Assembly: GCA_018806985.1 (NCBI GenBank)
Contig: JADANN010000003.1
Location: forward strand, 35,444-99,443
DNA: 64,000 bases
Direction of reading: 5' to 3'
Origin: Angiostrongylus vasorum
Lineage: Eukaryota; Nematoda; Chromadorea; Rhabditida; Metastrongylidae
Shown here: one piece after another, positions 22,190 through 34,100 of the stretch
How the letters are laid out: each line of letters opens with the position of its first letter
Position numbering within the stretch: the stretch's first letter is position 1
The notes under the pieces: generated by a model
Seen by the model: only the letters and a program-made list of their open reading frames with translations
What the model was told of the DNA's origin: nothing
The model's database searches: none
Made by a program: the position numbers and the translations under genes

Positions 22190-22345
22190 AGATATTGGAC
22201 GAAGTGACACGCAATGGCAAGGGCTTCCTTCCTGGGATTCATTTTTGGAGTTTTGGAATTCACTCAAAATGTCTCGAGAGGTTTGTGCGCAGAAGTTTCA
22301 GAACACCGTGGGAAGGTGGTAACTTTTGGCTTCAAAATTTTCTTT
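22190..22345 (-). pseudogene. Penelope-like endonuclease scrap (copy 1)
   Basis: This aligns with 51130-51290, the minus-strand C-terminal part of a PLE endonuclease: GGGATTCATTTTTGGAGTTTT corresponds to the ..FWISAKIP region and the CTCGAGAGG stretch follows in the same order. Heavily decayed. Confidence 0.5.
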
Positions 22346-23640
22346 GTTTTGTAAAGACTGAGCACTTTGGGTGCTCTCGTAAAAAAAGCATTGAGTTGTT
22401 GAATCGTCAAGCCATCAATGTCTGTTTCTCCTTCGTCTTGTCTTCTTGTCATGCTTCTTTTTCCCTCTTGTCGCTCCGTTCCTTTCCTCTCTGCTCTTTT
22501 TTATTCTCGCACCTCGCATGTTTTGTAGTGTTAGAAATTTTCCTAATTTATTATAAAATGTCCTTCGCTATATTTCCCTGCCTTCTTCTAAAAAAAAAGT
22601 GAAAAAGAGGCCAGCCGTAGTTCCGACGTTTCACAAACTCTCCATGAAAAACTCTTTGCACTGACGATTGCGTTCGCCCATTATACCGAGACTTCACAGC
22701 TATTTACCCAGATGTTTCAAAAGGAATTAGAGATATTGTAATCATCGCTGTCGACCTCCCCTACCCTCTCAGTAGTTATTCAGAACTCATTCGATTTTCT
22801 ACTTTTTTAAGTAGAAGACTTTTATTTGATGAGTCCGCAATTTACTGTATGGACCAAACCATATATTTATATTTCAGTCGCCTCTGTGACTCTATGGAGT
22901 ACACTTATGGAGTTCATTGTATGACTAACAACTAAGAGATAAATCAACCCCGAATGATTTACACTGTTTCACGCTTCAAGGCAGTAATGGGCAATATTTT
23001 CCATAAAGTTCTCTTTCAGTGTACAGAATGTGTAAGCGAGATGCGGGTGAATCGCGCGGAATTCTGAGAGATGTTCGACTCGTCGCTCTAAGAATGAAGT
23101 CGAGCCATGTACAGTTCCAGGGGCATTATTACAACTATGAGACCAGATCTGCACGGCAATCAGCTTCTTATTCGGGCGACCGTGCCCTGTCCTTATTAAT
23201 AAAAAAGCAAAGCATTAATAAAAACTGCTGCGAATCTCCTCTTTTCATTTGTAGACTTGGAAGTCCGCATCGAAGGACACTGCTCCATTTAAAAACAAAT
23301 GGCACTGTTTTGTTTCATCTGATCGATTTTTACGTTCTCCGCTTCCACATTGATTTAATGGCTTTCGCTTCGAAGTAACTCCACAGCTTCAGATCGAAAG
23401 CCACGGATTGGTTTACCTTTCGGCGTGGGAAACGTTTCTCAAGAGTGTGCCAACAATGAAATAATGAAGCACTTGAACTATGACGAGTGCTGAAAGTACA
23501 GCATGCAGTATTCCATGACAACTAATTTTGGCTGAAAGCAGTGTCACAGAGAGATCTTAAATTTTTGCTAAGAGACCTATCCGATTATCGATCGAGAAAC
23601 AATTGAAACATCGCGGTGAGGAAATAGTAATGGGTACTCG
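22346..23640. other. No gene recognised
   Basis: Short frames only on both strands. The 119-aa plus frame at 23019-23378 is not preserved in the second duplicate (48592-48960), so coding is unlikely. Confidence 0.55.
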
Positions 23641-23796
23641 AGGTGATGAAATATTATGAATACCTTGGAATCCTTAGTTGGGAACGTGGCTTAGGTTATT
23701 AAATCTCCTTCAGCATGCTTTTACATAATCTTTGTGCCCTAAGAAGGTGCTGGATTTTATTGAGCAAAAACGCTCGAAAAAGCTGAGAGAGCAAGA

Positions 23797-23803
23797 GAGT
23801 ACC
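23797..23803. repeat. Target-site duplication of RTE-A, left
   Basis: GAGTACC here is repeated at 27182-27188 on the other side of the element. The uninterrupted site in duplication copy 2 (about 49424-49430) reads CAGTACCTAACCAG. Confidence 0.75.
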
Positions 23804-24659
23804 CAAACTGTATCACCTGTATCACCTGTATCACCTTTAGTCCCGTTGATCGTCTAGTGACTCGAGCGGGCGCCAGTAAATCTTTCCATTTTTTCCCTGT
23901 CGCGTGCAAGAGTAGCCCAATGGGTTCTGCTCGCTCTAGGGACTCGTCGAGCATCATATCTTTTCTTCAAGGCTCTTTCGTGAAGAACTCTGACCATCGG
24001 GTCGGTGGTCTTCCTGCAGTACGTTTGACATCCCGAGAAATCCAGTCACTAACGGCTCTTGTCCATCGGTTGTCATTCATACGCATTACGTGTCCCGGCC
24101 CACCTTATCTTCGACTGTTTGGCTTACAGAACGGCATCTTTGATTTTTTTGATCGTTGACGCAGATCGAAGCTTCGGATCCCTTCCCTTACTTGTGTGGA
24201 AACGGGGATACTCCTAGCATCGTCCCTTTCGACTGCGCGTTCGATAACGCTGAGTGATCTTTCATCCTGCTTAGCGCAGCGACCAAGTTTCTGACGCATA
24301 CGTTAGGGCAGGGAAGTACCGTTGAGTCGAAAAGGTGGGCACGCGAGTCGGGTGTTCCTTGTTCTCTTCACTACATCCTCGATGCTCTTGAAAGCTCCAC
24401 AAGCCGCTCGTTTCCTTCTGCTCAGCTCTGGAGCAAAGGTCGTTCATCATGATTGATTTCCCGACGTAGATAGACATAACTGGAGCATTTCGGAGATATT
24501 CGTTCCATTGAGCATGAATGGGGCATGCGAAACCAATCCCGTTCTTCATGAACATCGTTTTTGTGAGGATTTAGTTGAAAGACCAATCATTTTCCAGAGG
24601 CTTTATCAAAGTCGGCAAGCATACGTTCCGCTTGGCTAAATATTTGGTGTTATAAGGAC

Positions 24660-25121
24660 GATGTCATCTGCAAAGCGAAGATGGTGTAACTGCTCGACCA
24701 TCGATTTTCACTCCCATATTATCCCATTCCCAATGTTCGCGTGACGTTCTCGAGGGTGGCGGTAAATAATTTTGGCGAGGTGGTATCGCCTTTGCCTAAC
24801 TCCTCTTTTGACGTCGATGTTAATATCGAAATGTAGAATGGTGATACCTTGGTTGCGAAATTTTTTGTACAGCTCACGAAGAATCTTTATACACTGAGTA
24901 GGCACTCCCTTGACTGTCCGCGGCTTCCATGACTACTATCTCAGCTGAGTCAAAAGCACTCTTTGTAAACAAATGAAAGTGAGGTAGAGCGGAGTTCTGT
25001 ACACTCGGAATACCTCAATGAGTCTTGCTGTCGTGTAGATGTGGTCCATCGAAACTTTCGAATTCTTTTCGAAACCCTGCTTGCTCACATGGCTAGCCCT
25101 TTCGTCCAGTGGCCTGCTCAA
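24660..25121 (-). pseudogene. RTE-A reverse transcriptase region
   Basis: The minus frames include QGFEKNSKVSMDHIYTTARL followed by IEVFRVYRTPLYLTFI (fingers/palm), then ILRELYKKFRNQ and DVKRGVRQRRYHLAKI, which corresponds to the RTE GVRQGDTISPK motif with substitutions. LRFADD (the catalytic YADD-type motif) lies at about 24664-24682. Frame is broken several times. Confidence 0.75.
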
Positions 25122-26018
25122 TCCTGTTTAGAATGACTCAAGAGAAAAGTTTGTAGACGAGACAGACAGCAAACAGATTGGGCGATAGTTGCCGACATGG
25201 TGTAGGTCACCCTTCTTGAACAACAGCACGGTCTTATTGGTCTTCCGCTTAGAAGGGAACCTTACATTCAAACAGGTAACGTGTGTAGAGCAGAGGCAAC
25301 GTGTTTACGAGGGCTGGCCGAAGGTTCTCAGGGATCTGGGTCTTATCCTGCTCGGACCTGCTGCTGTTCGATTTTTCACTGACGAAATAGCATGTCAGAT
25401 TTCGGAAGGGAGAACCGGTGGAATGACATATCCATCCTCTTTTATTTCACATGACGAAGGAGGACGTGGTTATCGAAGAGATCTAAGTAGTAATCGTGAA
25501 ATGATTTTCTCCATTGCCTTTCTGGACGCTGTAACTGTTCCGTCTGGGCGTCGGTGTGCAGTCATCTTGATCTTTGCAATTGGCGAAGCAGTCGTAGGGG
25601 CTTTGCGAATGCTTTTTCTAGCCTCTGCAGCTTCGAATATTACTGCTGCTCTACGGTCTTTAAGATGTTTCTTTTTATCGCCCGTTTGCACCGCTTTGCA
25701 AGTTCGGACGTGAGATCCGCGGTTGCCTGTAGCTCGTACACTTCCACACTACCGTGTCAGCTCGAGTGTTTTCTGGAGACACCCCGTCCCTTGGTGACTT
25801 TCGAAGCTCTCACCTTTCATCGCGTTAACGTGAAGATGTTGAATGAGCCGATCGTATTCTTCGTCGATGTTATCGACAACGGCATCATCCCAACAGCCAA
25901 CTAATGAATTGAATAAGTCACAGTTTGCGGTGGTTCTAGGGACTTCGGTTTTTCAATTTAGTGGCTTTATCTCCTTTGCGCGAGAAACTCTCCATTGGGA
26001 GACTCCCACGTCCAACGT

Positions 26019-26609
26019 TCAGGGTGGGAGCTGCTGGAATTGCGAGTAACCATGGATGCTCTTGGTCGTCGTGATAAACTCAGACAGCCGCTCACCCTGA
26101 CCGTTACATCCTAATCCGTGGGTCCCAATGTGACGTTCTTCAGACGTTCTTCTTGGTCCAATCTTGGCGTTGAAAATCTCCAATGATGACCTTGAAGAAT
26201 GTGTGGTCTTCTCTGTAGAACTTCTCCAAGTCCATATAGAATGCTTCGACTTCTTCTTCGTCATAGTTTGATGTCGGCGCGTAAACGACAAAGATTGTCA
26301 AAGCCGGAATTGATCCACATCTTTTTAATCGTAAACGTCCGATTCGGGTTGTAAGTTGTTCGAATGTATCGATGTTCATGGACAAACTCGTGTTGACGAG
26401 AACGCCGACGCCGCCAACTCCTCTACTGTCGCATGTTCCCAGGAACAGTTCTTCTGCGGTGTCACAGACGGAGTTGAAAGGCTGGCGTCTTCTCGTCTCG
26501 GCCTAGGCCGATGACGTCGTATTTTACCCTTCTTGCTTTGCATGAGCAAGTCTTTTATCGAGGACTCGGATGCAAGTGTACGTGCATTGTAGGTACAGAT
26601 CGTCACCAT
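26019..26609 (-). pseudogene. RTE-A endonuclease region
   Basis: Overlapping frames give the apurinic endonuclease fold: [12 protein letters not shown] (first strand), [38 protein letters not shown] (Asp of the GDFNAK-type motif, followed directly by a frameshift) and [17 protein letters not shown]. The nuclease nicks target DNA to prime reverse transcription. Its 5' part was also searched for the first-exon catalytic Glu, which falls in a shifted stretch. Confidence 0.8.
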
Positions 26610-27181
26610 AGTTCTTCACAATTCAGTGCAGGTTCCACTGGCCCTGAGATTTTAGCAGCCTCACTGTACTCGTCCTACCCAACACTGCGGAATTGGGGGG
26701 CTCTTTCGGGGTCAGGGGAATGAGGTCCGTTTTTTTTTCTACTGTTTTTAGCATTTTTTGTTACCCACGTATAGCTTGCTGGGCTCTGGACGTGGGGGGC
26801 TGAGTATACTCACGGGTAGCTTGCCAGGCTCTCCCGGAGTGGACATGGACCTTATTTGTTGGAGGCGACTCCTAACCGCCTCCCATATACTTCCCTGTCA
26901 CTTGATTGCAGGCTTTTTGGCCGAATTGACTCGTGGAATACAATCTGCATAAACTAGAACGCACCCACACACGTGTGCATGAATACGCCCCGTAAATGCA
27001 GAAAGTATGTGCCAAATCGGCGCAGCAGAAACAGGGAGTCCATACCCTGGATCCACCTGCGTCTCAGGGAAGCAAAGGTCGCTTTTGGTCCGCGATTGAC
27101 CCCCCTATCCGCCACCTGGGAACGCGCCACGTAGCCTCGCGACTAACCGGCTCGAGATCCCTCATATGAGGGAGATCGGTG

Positions 27182-27188
27182 GAGTACC
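27182..27188. repeat. Target-site duplication of RTE-A, right
   Basis: GAGTACC, the partner of 23797-23803, is followed by TAACCAGATCTT exactly as at the uninterrupted site in duplication copy 2. Confidence 0.75.
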
Positions 27189-27349
27189 TAACCAGATCTT
27201 AATAATATTCAGTGGGCCATGCGGCATTTTCACAGCTATATCACCAAGGTCCAATATATCGCTTAATTGAGATCCATATTGAGAGTGCCGGGATAGTCGA
27301 GTTGATGAAATATTATGAATGTCTTGAAATCGTTAGATGCCCTAAGAAG

Positions 27350-27362
27350 GTGCTTGAATTTA
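27350..27362. repeat. Target-site duplication of RTE-B, left
   Basis: GTGCTTGAATTTA pairs with GTGCTTGATTTTA at 30595-30607 (one mismatch). Confidence 0.7.
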
Positions 27363-27546
27363 CGTACTTACTTGAATACTTACCTCTTCACGAGCTGTGC
27401 GGACTCCCAGCACATATGCCATTCGTTCTTTTCTCTCGCAATCGTAGTCCATGGTGGTGGTCTTGTTCGAGCATGGTAGCGCGTGCGAGTCTCGTGCCGT
27501 GGTCTGTAAAACAACTGCAGCTGCGGATACAGCTGATTAACTTTGT

Positions 27547-27819
27547 TTACGAACACGTCCGCAACGTGTAGGTGGTCGTCCTGGGGGACGTTTGCATTCT
27601 CTTGGAGTCCACTCTACTGTTCTTTTCGTCCATCTGTCGTCCGTTCTTTCTCATTATGTGACCGACCCATCTATGTTTCGCTATCGATGTAAATTCTCCT
27701 GGATCTCGAAGATGTGACAGATTTCGAAGGTCAGAGCTTCGCATTCCGGCCAGATATTGAGAGTGCGGGTTATATTTCAGAAGACATCGCTCACGCGCTC
27801 TGTGAGTAGTGCGAAGCAT
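27547..27819 (-). pseudogene. RTE-B C-terminal region
   Basis: MLRTTHRARERCLLKY and KHRWVGHIMRKNGRQMDE match the conserved region C-terminal to RT in RTE-type ORF2 proteins (RWAGHIMR-type motif). It is linked downstream of the RT frames but shifted. Confidence 0.7.
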
Positions 27820-28012
27820 TCTTGACGTGATTGAAGTATCAACCCACGTCTCTGCAGTATAACAGAACGCTTTGAGGTCCGTAGAATCGAAGAGATGAGC
27901 GCAGATTTTTTGGGTCCTTCAGTTGGTTGGTGGCTTCATGGAGAGGCCCGAATGCGGCCCAAGCTGCTCTCCTTCTTCTATCTAGTTCCTCCTTCATGTT
28001 GTTTTTCCATAT

Positions 28013-28932
28013 TCATTGATAGCCCGAGGTATATGTACGCGGTGGTCTCTGCAATGAGAGAGCCATCCAATTCAATTTTTTTCGCTTTCGCACGATGGCT
28101 TTTTTTATGAATTGGGTATTCTTTCGATTTATGGTCCGATCTTTTTTCCCTGCTTCATTGAGCTCGTTGATCATTACCTCTGCTTCGCTAGTACTTTTTG
28201 AGAAGATGACAACCTTGTCGGCAAAACGAAGGTTTGATAGGAATTTTTCCATCAGTACGTATGCCTTTCTCATCCTAATCGAGTGACTTCGTTATCCACT
28301 TCAGTGCGGCACTGAAGAGCTTTGGCGACATTGTGTCGCACTGTCGAACCACTTTTCCTATTCTTATGGTAAGACGTCGATGCAAAAGGTATATTTTCGT
28401 AGTGCAGTTCTGATGACAATTAGACACAGTTCTTGTGAAGGATGGGTCCACTCCTTGGGCGACAAGCGCTGATAGGGATTGCATTCGTTTCGACACTGTC
28501 AAACGCTTTTCTCATAGTCGACAAAGGTTAGGACTAGAGGCAAATGGTGCTCCCGCCAAACCTCGATGACCCTGGACACGGTTTGGATGTGGTCCATGCA
28601 GCAGAATCCTTTCCGAAATCCTGCTTGCTCTACGGGTTGCGCCTCATACAACGTCCTTGATACACGAGAAAAGATAATGTTCGTGAAAAGCTTGTAGAGT
28701 ACACTCAACAAGCATACCGGACGATAGTTACGAAGATCCCTTCGATCACTTTTCTTGGGCAGGGATGACCGAGCGCGGCGTCCTCAACTAGTCTGGGCTT
28801 TTTTTTCTTTTGACGGTAGGCTGTCATATGGTTTGTGAGAAGTACATGTAAATCGTGGCTTCCGGGTCTAAGGAAGTCGGCGGTAACATTATCGGGTCCT
28901 GGAGCTGTACCTCTTTTCATGCTTTCTCTCAC
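28013..28932 (-). pseudogene. RTE-B reverse transcriptase region
   Basis: Successive frames give GTAPGPDNVTADFL, LLSVLYKLFTNII, VEQAGFRKGFCCMDHIQTV, LVLTFVDYEKSV (motif A Asp), VRQCDTMSPKLFSAAL and LRFADKVVIFS. In the last motif the second catalytic Asp is replaced by Lys (FADK instead of FADD), which on its own would inactivate the enzyme. The order matches RTE/BovB-like RTs. Confidence 0.8.
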
Positions 28933-29833
28933 ATACTCGAACCTCTGACGGAAGAATTCCGAAGAATTCCAGGTGGCTTTTTCTCCAGCGGGGATACTGT
29001 GTCCCGGGACGGGAATTGTGGAGCGGAAAAAGGTTGGTGTGGAACATTTCCGCTATTAATTCCATATCATGCCGCGAAGTTTTGACGATCCCCATCTTCG
29101 TTGACCAGGGCTGACAGCGAAACATTGTAATCACACAAGTCCCGACGGCATTTTTTTAGACTGCTTCTTTTTCTCTGCTGCTTCCAGTAGTTCCTTCTGC
29201 TTTGTACCGTTGTAGATCTTCCTGCAAAGCTATTCTGCACCTGGCATTTGTTACTAACCATGTTAAATGTGTTGCAGTAGGATCAGAGTTCAGTTTCCTT
29301 CTTTTTTCGAGCAACTCCTTACTAGTGATGGAGATGCGATCAGATCTTCTTGCTTGAGGAACTGAGGCGAATTCGGCACAGTTTTTCAGTCCTTCGACAA
29401 GCAGCTCGTAGTCTTCGGTCGGGACTTCTTTAATTTGCCAGTCACGTTTGGATAGGACATCTCTCAGAATGTTCTCGTCGTATACAGCTGACTCTTTCCT
29501 CGTGGTCGATGAAGAGTTCTTTTTCCAGCTTGTGGCTGATTCGAAATCTTCGCGACAAGAAGGCGGTGATCGGAACCAGTACAGAATGACGAGATTACCG
29601 ATGTGTCAAGTAAGCACCATCTTCTGTTTGTTAGAATATGGTCGACCTCCGCACGAGTCATGCCGTTGGGAGACTCCCATGTATAGCGGCGGTTTTCTTT
29701 CTTCTGGGAAAAACGAGTTTCTATGGAACAGACGTGCTGCTGACAGGAGTCCTGCGAGACACTTCCCCGTTCTCATTTTCTTTTCTCCTAATCCAAAATT
29801 TTCGATCCTGTATTCGCTCTCGTTGGCCCTTTC

Positions 29834-30289
29834 CTATTCTGGCGTTGAAGTCTCCGACAACAAACTTATGTTAGGTTTTTCATTGCGGATGACTTTCTCC
29901 AACTGAGAGTAGAACGCATTTAATTCGTACTCATCAGCTGCGTCGGTCAGTGAGTAGCAGTTGATGATAATGATCTTCTTGTGACGCGACAGTTGAATAC
30001 GAAGGACGGCTATGCGAGGGGAAAAGATCTCGAATGAGTCGACGAGATGGACAATGGACGGGTGGACGACAAAGCCCACGCCGACGACATTTCGTGACGG
30101 GACCTTTTCTCCACGAATCACAAGGGTCCCGTTGTTTAGTTGGCGTATGTCGGTCTTCTTGATTTTTGTTTCTTGTAATGCGATCACGTGAAATTTAATG
30201 CGATCTGCGGCTAAAAGAAGGGCGTGAAAGATCGGCGTCTGTGGAGAGTGTTCTGGCATTATACGTGCATAATAAGAAACAATCTCCAT
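29834..30289 (-). pseudogene. RTE-B endonuclease domain
   Basis: One 151-aa frame holds most of the apurinic endonuclease. It has [15 protein letters not shown] (the QET catalytic Glu), [39 protein letters not shown], and [22 protein letters not shown], where the canonical GDFNA motif has degenerated. The first-strand NAR motif lies just upstream in another frame. Confidence 0.8.
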
Positions 30290-30594
30290 GGCGTGCCGTG
30301 TGGGCTTGCGTCAGATACGGTTCCAATGACCTCCTGCCTAACCCGAGATTTTCTGGCCTCTCACCGGTCGTCTCACCACCTGACGTCATAGACGAGAGCT
30401 CCCAGTGTGTGGTGCTGAAATTGACCTATTGCTGGTCGTGCAACTTGGTCCTCCCTGGAGTCCTGATTTAAACCTTGCAACGGCGTATCTAGGTCTTCAC
30501 CACAATGTGATCAGAGGGAGGTCAACGATAAACTTACGAGAACAAAAGCAGGAACTTTCGAAAGAAACGAAAACTGATGGAAAACGGATAAAAC

Positions 30595-30607
30595 GTGCTT
30601 GATTTTA
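30595..30607. repeat. Target-site duplication of RTE-B, right
   Basis: GTGCTTGATTTTA, partner of 27350-27362. The flank continues into GAAAACGCTCGAAAAAGCTG, as at 23768 and 49396. Confidence 0.7.
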
Positions 30608-30949
30608 TAGAGTGAAAACGCTCGAAAAAGCTGAGACAGCAAGAGAGTATGTAACCAGAGCTTAGTAATATTTAGTAGGCCATGCCGCACTTTTTACAGC
30701 TATGTCACCACGGTCCAAGATCCCGCTTAATTTTCATCTACATCGTTGCTGACTTCGAAAGCGCTTTTGCGAAATTCAATATTTCCTCGGAACAAAATAC
30801 ATTTTTTAATCTCACACAATACACTGGCATGAAAAACAATAGCCACTAAATAAAATGTCAATTCATGGCAAACCGACATTCATTTAACCTCGGTATAAAT
30901 GATCAGTGTGCCTTGTTTAAAGAGAGGCTGATGGCGAGGTTGCTTCCAA

Positions 30950-31110
30950 TATTTATTTGGCTAACGTTCCGACGTCTTCGTTTTCCTCTGAGCCGATGAT
31001 CCGAGTCGATGTCCACAGTCGTTCGTCTTCTCGATGTGGTGTCTCTGTTGCGCATCAATCCTATGTTCTTTACTGTAGAAATCTCTCGAATGATTCATCC
31101 TCACCAGGAG
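30950..31110 (-). repeat. R3 repeat (PLE terminal-repeat-like)
   Basis: On the minus strand it carries GGCT, a CAGAGGA core, ACGAAGACGT, GGAACGTT and AGCC, a mutated type I hammerhead-like layout with a perfect GGCT/AGCC stem. The same repeat lies at 49640-49835 in duplication copy 2, again directly beside an RTE-A 3' end. Confidence 0.6.
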
Positions 31111-31118
31111 ATGCCCTT
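31111..31118. repeat. Target-site duplication of second RTE-A, left
   Basis: ATGCCCTT, repeated at 34434-34441. Confidence 0.75.
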
Positions 31119-34100
31119 CACTTGCATCACCTGTAGTCCCGTTAATCGTTGAGTGACTCGAGCGGGCGCCAGTAAATCTTTCATTTTTTCCCTGTTGAGT
31201 GCAAGAGCAGCCCAGTGTGTTCTGCTCGCTCTAGGAACTCGTCGATCATCATATATTTCTTCTAGGCTTTTCGTGAAGAACTCTGATCATTGAGTCAGTG
31301 GTATTCCTGCAGTGCGTTTAACATCCCGAGGAATCCAATCACTAACGGCTCTTGTCCATCGGTTGTCATTCATATGCCTCACATGTCCATCCCATCTTAT
31401 CTTCGACTGTTTGGCGTACAGAACGGCATCATTGATTTTTGATCCTTAACGCAGGTCGGAGTTAAGGATCCCTTCCCTTACTTGTGTGAAAAGGGATACT
31501 CCTAGCATCGTCTCTTCACTACATCCTCGATGCTCTTGAAAGCCCCCTACCCGCTCGTTTTCCTTCTGCTCAGCTCCGGAGCTAAGTCGTTCAGCATGTT
31601 GGTTTCCCGACATAGATAGGCATAGCTGGAGCATTCGGAGATATTCGTTCCGTTGAGCGCGAATGGCGCATACGAAACCAATCCGTTCCTCATGAACATC
31701 GTTTTTGTGAGATTTAGTTGAAGACCAATCTTTCCACAGGCTTTATCAAAGTCGGTAAGCATACGTTCCACTTGGCTAATGTTTGGTGTTATAAGGACGA
31801 TGTCATCTGTAAAGCGAAGAACATGTAATTGCCGACCATTGGTTTTCACTCTCATATTACCCCATTCCCATGGGCATGACGTTCTCGAGGGTGGCGGGAA
31901 ATAATTTTGGCGAGACGGAATCGCCTCGCCTAACCCCTCCTATGACGACGATGTGTAATATCGTTGTACAATGGTCATGTCTTGGTTGTGAAATTTCTTT
32001 GTACAGCTCACAAAGAATCTTTTATGTACTGAGTAGCGTCTCCTTGACTATCAAGGGCTTCCATGGCTGCTTCTATCTCAATTGAGTCAACAGCTTCCTT
32101 TAAATCGGTGAAGGTGAGACAGAGCGGTCTTTTGTACTCTCGCGATACTTTCAATGAGTCTTGTTATCGTGTGGATGTGGTTCATCGTACTAAATCCTTT
32201 TCGAAACCCTGTTTGCCCACATGGGTGCCCTTCGTCCAGTGTTCTGTCAATCCTGTTTAGGATGACTCAAGTAAAAAGTTTGTAGACGAGCAGACAGCAA
32301 AGCAGATTGGGCGATAGTTGCCGATATCGTGGAGGTCACCCTTCTTGAACATTAGCACGGTCTTGCAGGGTCTTCCACTGAATAGGGAGCTTGCGTTCAG
32401 ACAGATAACGTGTGAAGAGCCGAGCTAGTGTTTTTATGAGGACTGGCGGAAGGTTCATCAGGTGTTCAGGTCTTGTCCTGACCGGACGCGGAGCTGTTTC
32501 GATTTTTCACCGACGAAATGGCAAGTCGGATTTCAGAAGGGAGAACCGGTGGTACAACATATCCATCCTCCTTTATTTCATATGACGAAATGTGGACGTG
32601 GCTATCGAAGAGATCTGAGTAGTATTCGATGAATGATTTTCTCCATTGCCTTTCTGGACGCTGTAACTGTTCCGTCTGGGCGTCGGAGTGCAATCATCTT
32701 GCTCTTGTAATTGGCGAAGCTTCGGTCGGGCTTTGCGAATGCTTTTTTAGCAGCCTCTGCAGTTTCGACCACTACTGCTGCTCTTCTCTCGTTTAAGATA
32801 TTCTTTTATCGCCTATCAGGCATTGTTTTGCAAGTTCGGACGTTAGTTCGTGGTTGCCTGCAGCTCGTGCGATTCCATCGCTGGCATATCAGCTCGAGTG
32901 CTTCTGGCGACAGACGCCTCTTGGTGAGTTTCGCACTCTCAGCTTTCATAGCGCTAACGTGATGATGTTGAATGAGCCGATCGTATTCATTCGTCGATGT
33001 TATCGACAACGGCATCTTTCCCAATAGCCGACTACTGAATTGAATAAGTTCCAAGTTTGTGGTGGTTCTGGGACTTTCGGTTTTTTGAATTTAGCGGCCT
33101 TTTTCTCCTTTCCGCGAGAAATAGAATCTTGCACGAAGGAGGCGATGGTCTGATCCCTTGTAGAATTTTGGGACTACAGCCACATCGGTTAGGCAAAACC
33201 TTCTATTTACTATGATGTGGTCTATTTCGTTATGGTACTCTCCATTGGGAGACTCCCTACGTCCAGCGTTGAGGGTGGGAGCTTCTGGAATTGCGAGTCA
33301 TCCATGGATGGTCTTGGTCGCCATGATTAAACTCAGACAGCCGCTCACCCTGTTCGTTCCATTCTAATCCGTGGGTCCCAATGTGACGTTTCTTCAGACG
33401 TTCTTCTTGGTCCAATCTTGGCGTTGAAATCTCCAATGATGACCTTGAAGAATGTGTGGTCTTCTCTGTAGAACTTCTCCAAGTCCATATAGAACGCTTC
33501 GACTTCTTCTTCGTCATAGTTTGATGTCGGCGCGTAAACGACGAAGATTTGTCAAAGCCCAGTTATTGATCCACATCTCTTTAATCGTAAACGTCCGATT
33601 CGGGTTGTTAGTTGTTCGAATGAATCCGATGTTCATGGACAAAACTCGTGTTGACGAGAACGCCGACGCCGCCGACTCCTCTACTGTCGCATGTTCCAAA
33701 GGAACAGTTCTTCTCCGGTGTCATAGACGGCGTTTGAGTGGGTGGCGTTTTCTCGTCTCGGCCAGGCCGATGACGTCGTACCTTACCCTTCTTGCTTGCA
33801 TGAGCAAGTCTTCGATCGAGGACTCGAATGCAAGTGTACGTGCATTGTAGGTAGAGATCGTCACCTTAGTTTCTTTGCAATCCAGTCAGCTTCCATAGGC
33901 GCTGAGATTTTATCAGCCTCTCCGTACTCGTCCTACCCAACTGCTGTCGAATTGGGGGCTCTTTCGGGGTCAAGGGAATGAGGCCTCGTTTCTTTTACTG
34001 TTTTTAGCTTTTTGATACCCACGTATAGCTTGCTGGGCTCTGAACGTGAGGGCTTGGTATACTCACGGGTAGCGTGCCAGGCTCTCCCAGAGTGGACATG

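Larger units (their letters stand above)
23804..27181 (-). mobile_element. RTE-A non-LTR retrotransposon, full length, decayed
   Basis: The element is 3378 bp, the size expected for RTE-type elements. On the minus strand it has an apurinic-type endonuclease at the 5' side (about 26609 down to 25900), then RT (GVRQ at about 24800; LRFADD at about 24680) and a C-terminal RWAGHVMR-type region (about 24100). It ends at 23804 in three copies of a nine-base repeat (GGTGATACA on the minus strand); RTE elements typically end in such short repeats. Bounded by a 7-bp target-site duplication. Numerous single-base indels break the frame. Confidence 0.88.
27363..30594 (-). mobile_element. RTE-B non-LTR retrotransposon, full length, decayed
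   Basis: The element is about 3.23 kb. Minus-strand order is: 5' region with [15 protein letters not shown] (about 30270); endonuclease (30289-29834); RT (28932-28013); and a C-terminal HRWVGHIMRKN region (about 27680). It is a different family from RTE-A, with clearly different endonuclease and RT sequences. The 3' end at 27363 has an AAGTA-rich tail on the minus strand. The 13-bp flanking duplication supports a complete insertion. Frameshifts and stops throughout. Confidence 0.85.
16663..31510 (+). repeat. Segmental duplication, copy 1
   Basis: This is collinear with 40081-50236 at very high similarity by eye (well above 95% over most of its length). Differences are mainly single-base indels and a few substitutions. 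Relative to copy 2 it has extra RTE-A (23804-27181) and RTE-B (27363-30594) insertions plus a second tandem copy of a short segment. It has about 240 bp (20912-21148) where copy 2 carries PLE material. No host gene is recognised inside. Confidence 0.85.

Noticed and set aside
25189..25713. 174-aa plus-strand ORF, the longest but one in the window
   Set aside because: It is antisense to the RTE-A coding region on the minus strand; RTE motifs are readable only in the minus frames.
29448..29906. 152-aa plus-strand ORF
   Set aside because: Antisense shadow of the RTE-B endonuclease/RT region.
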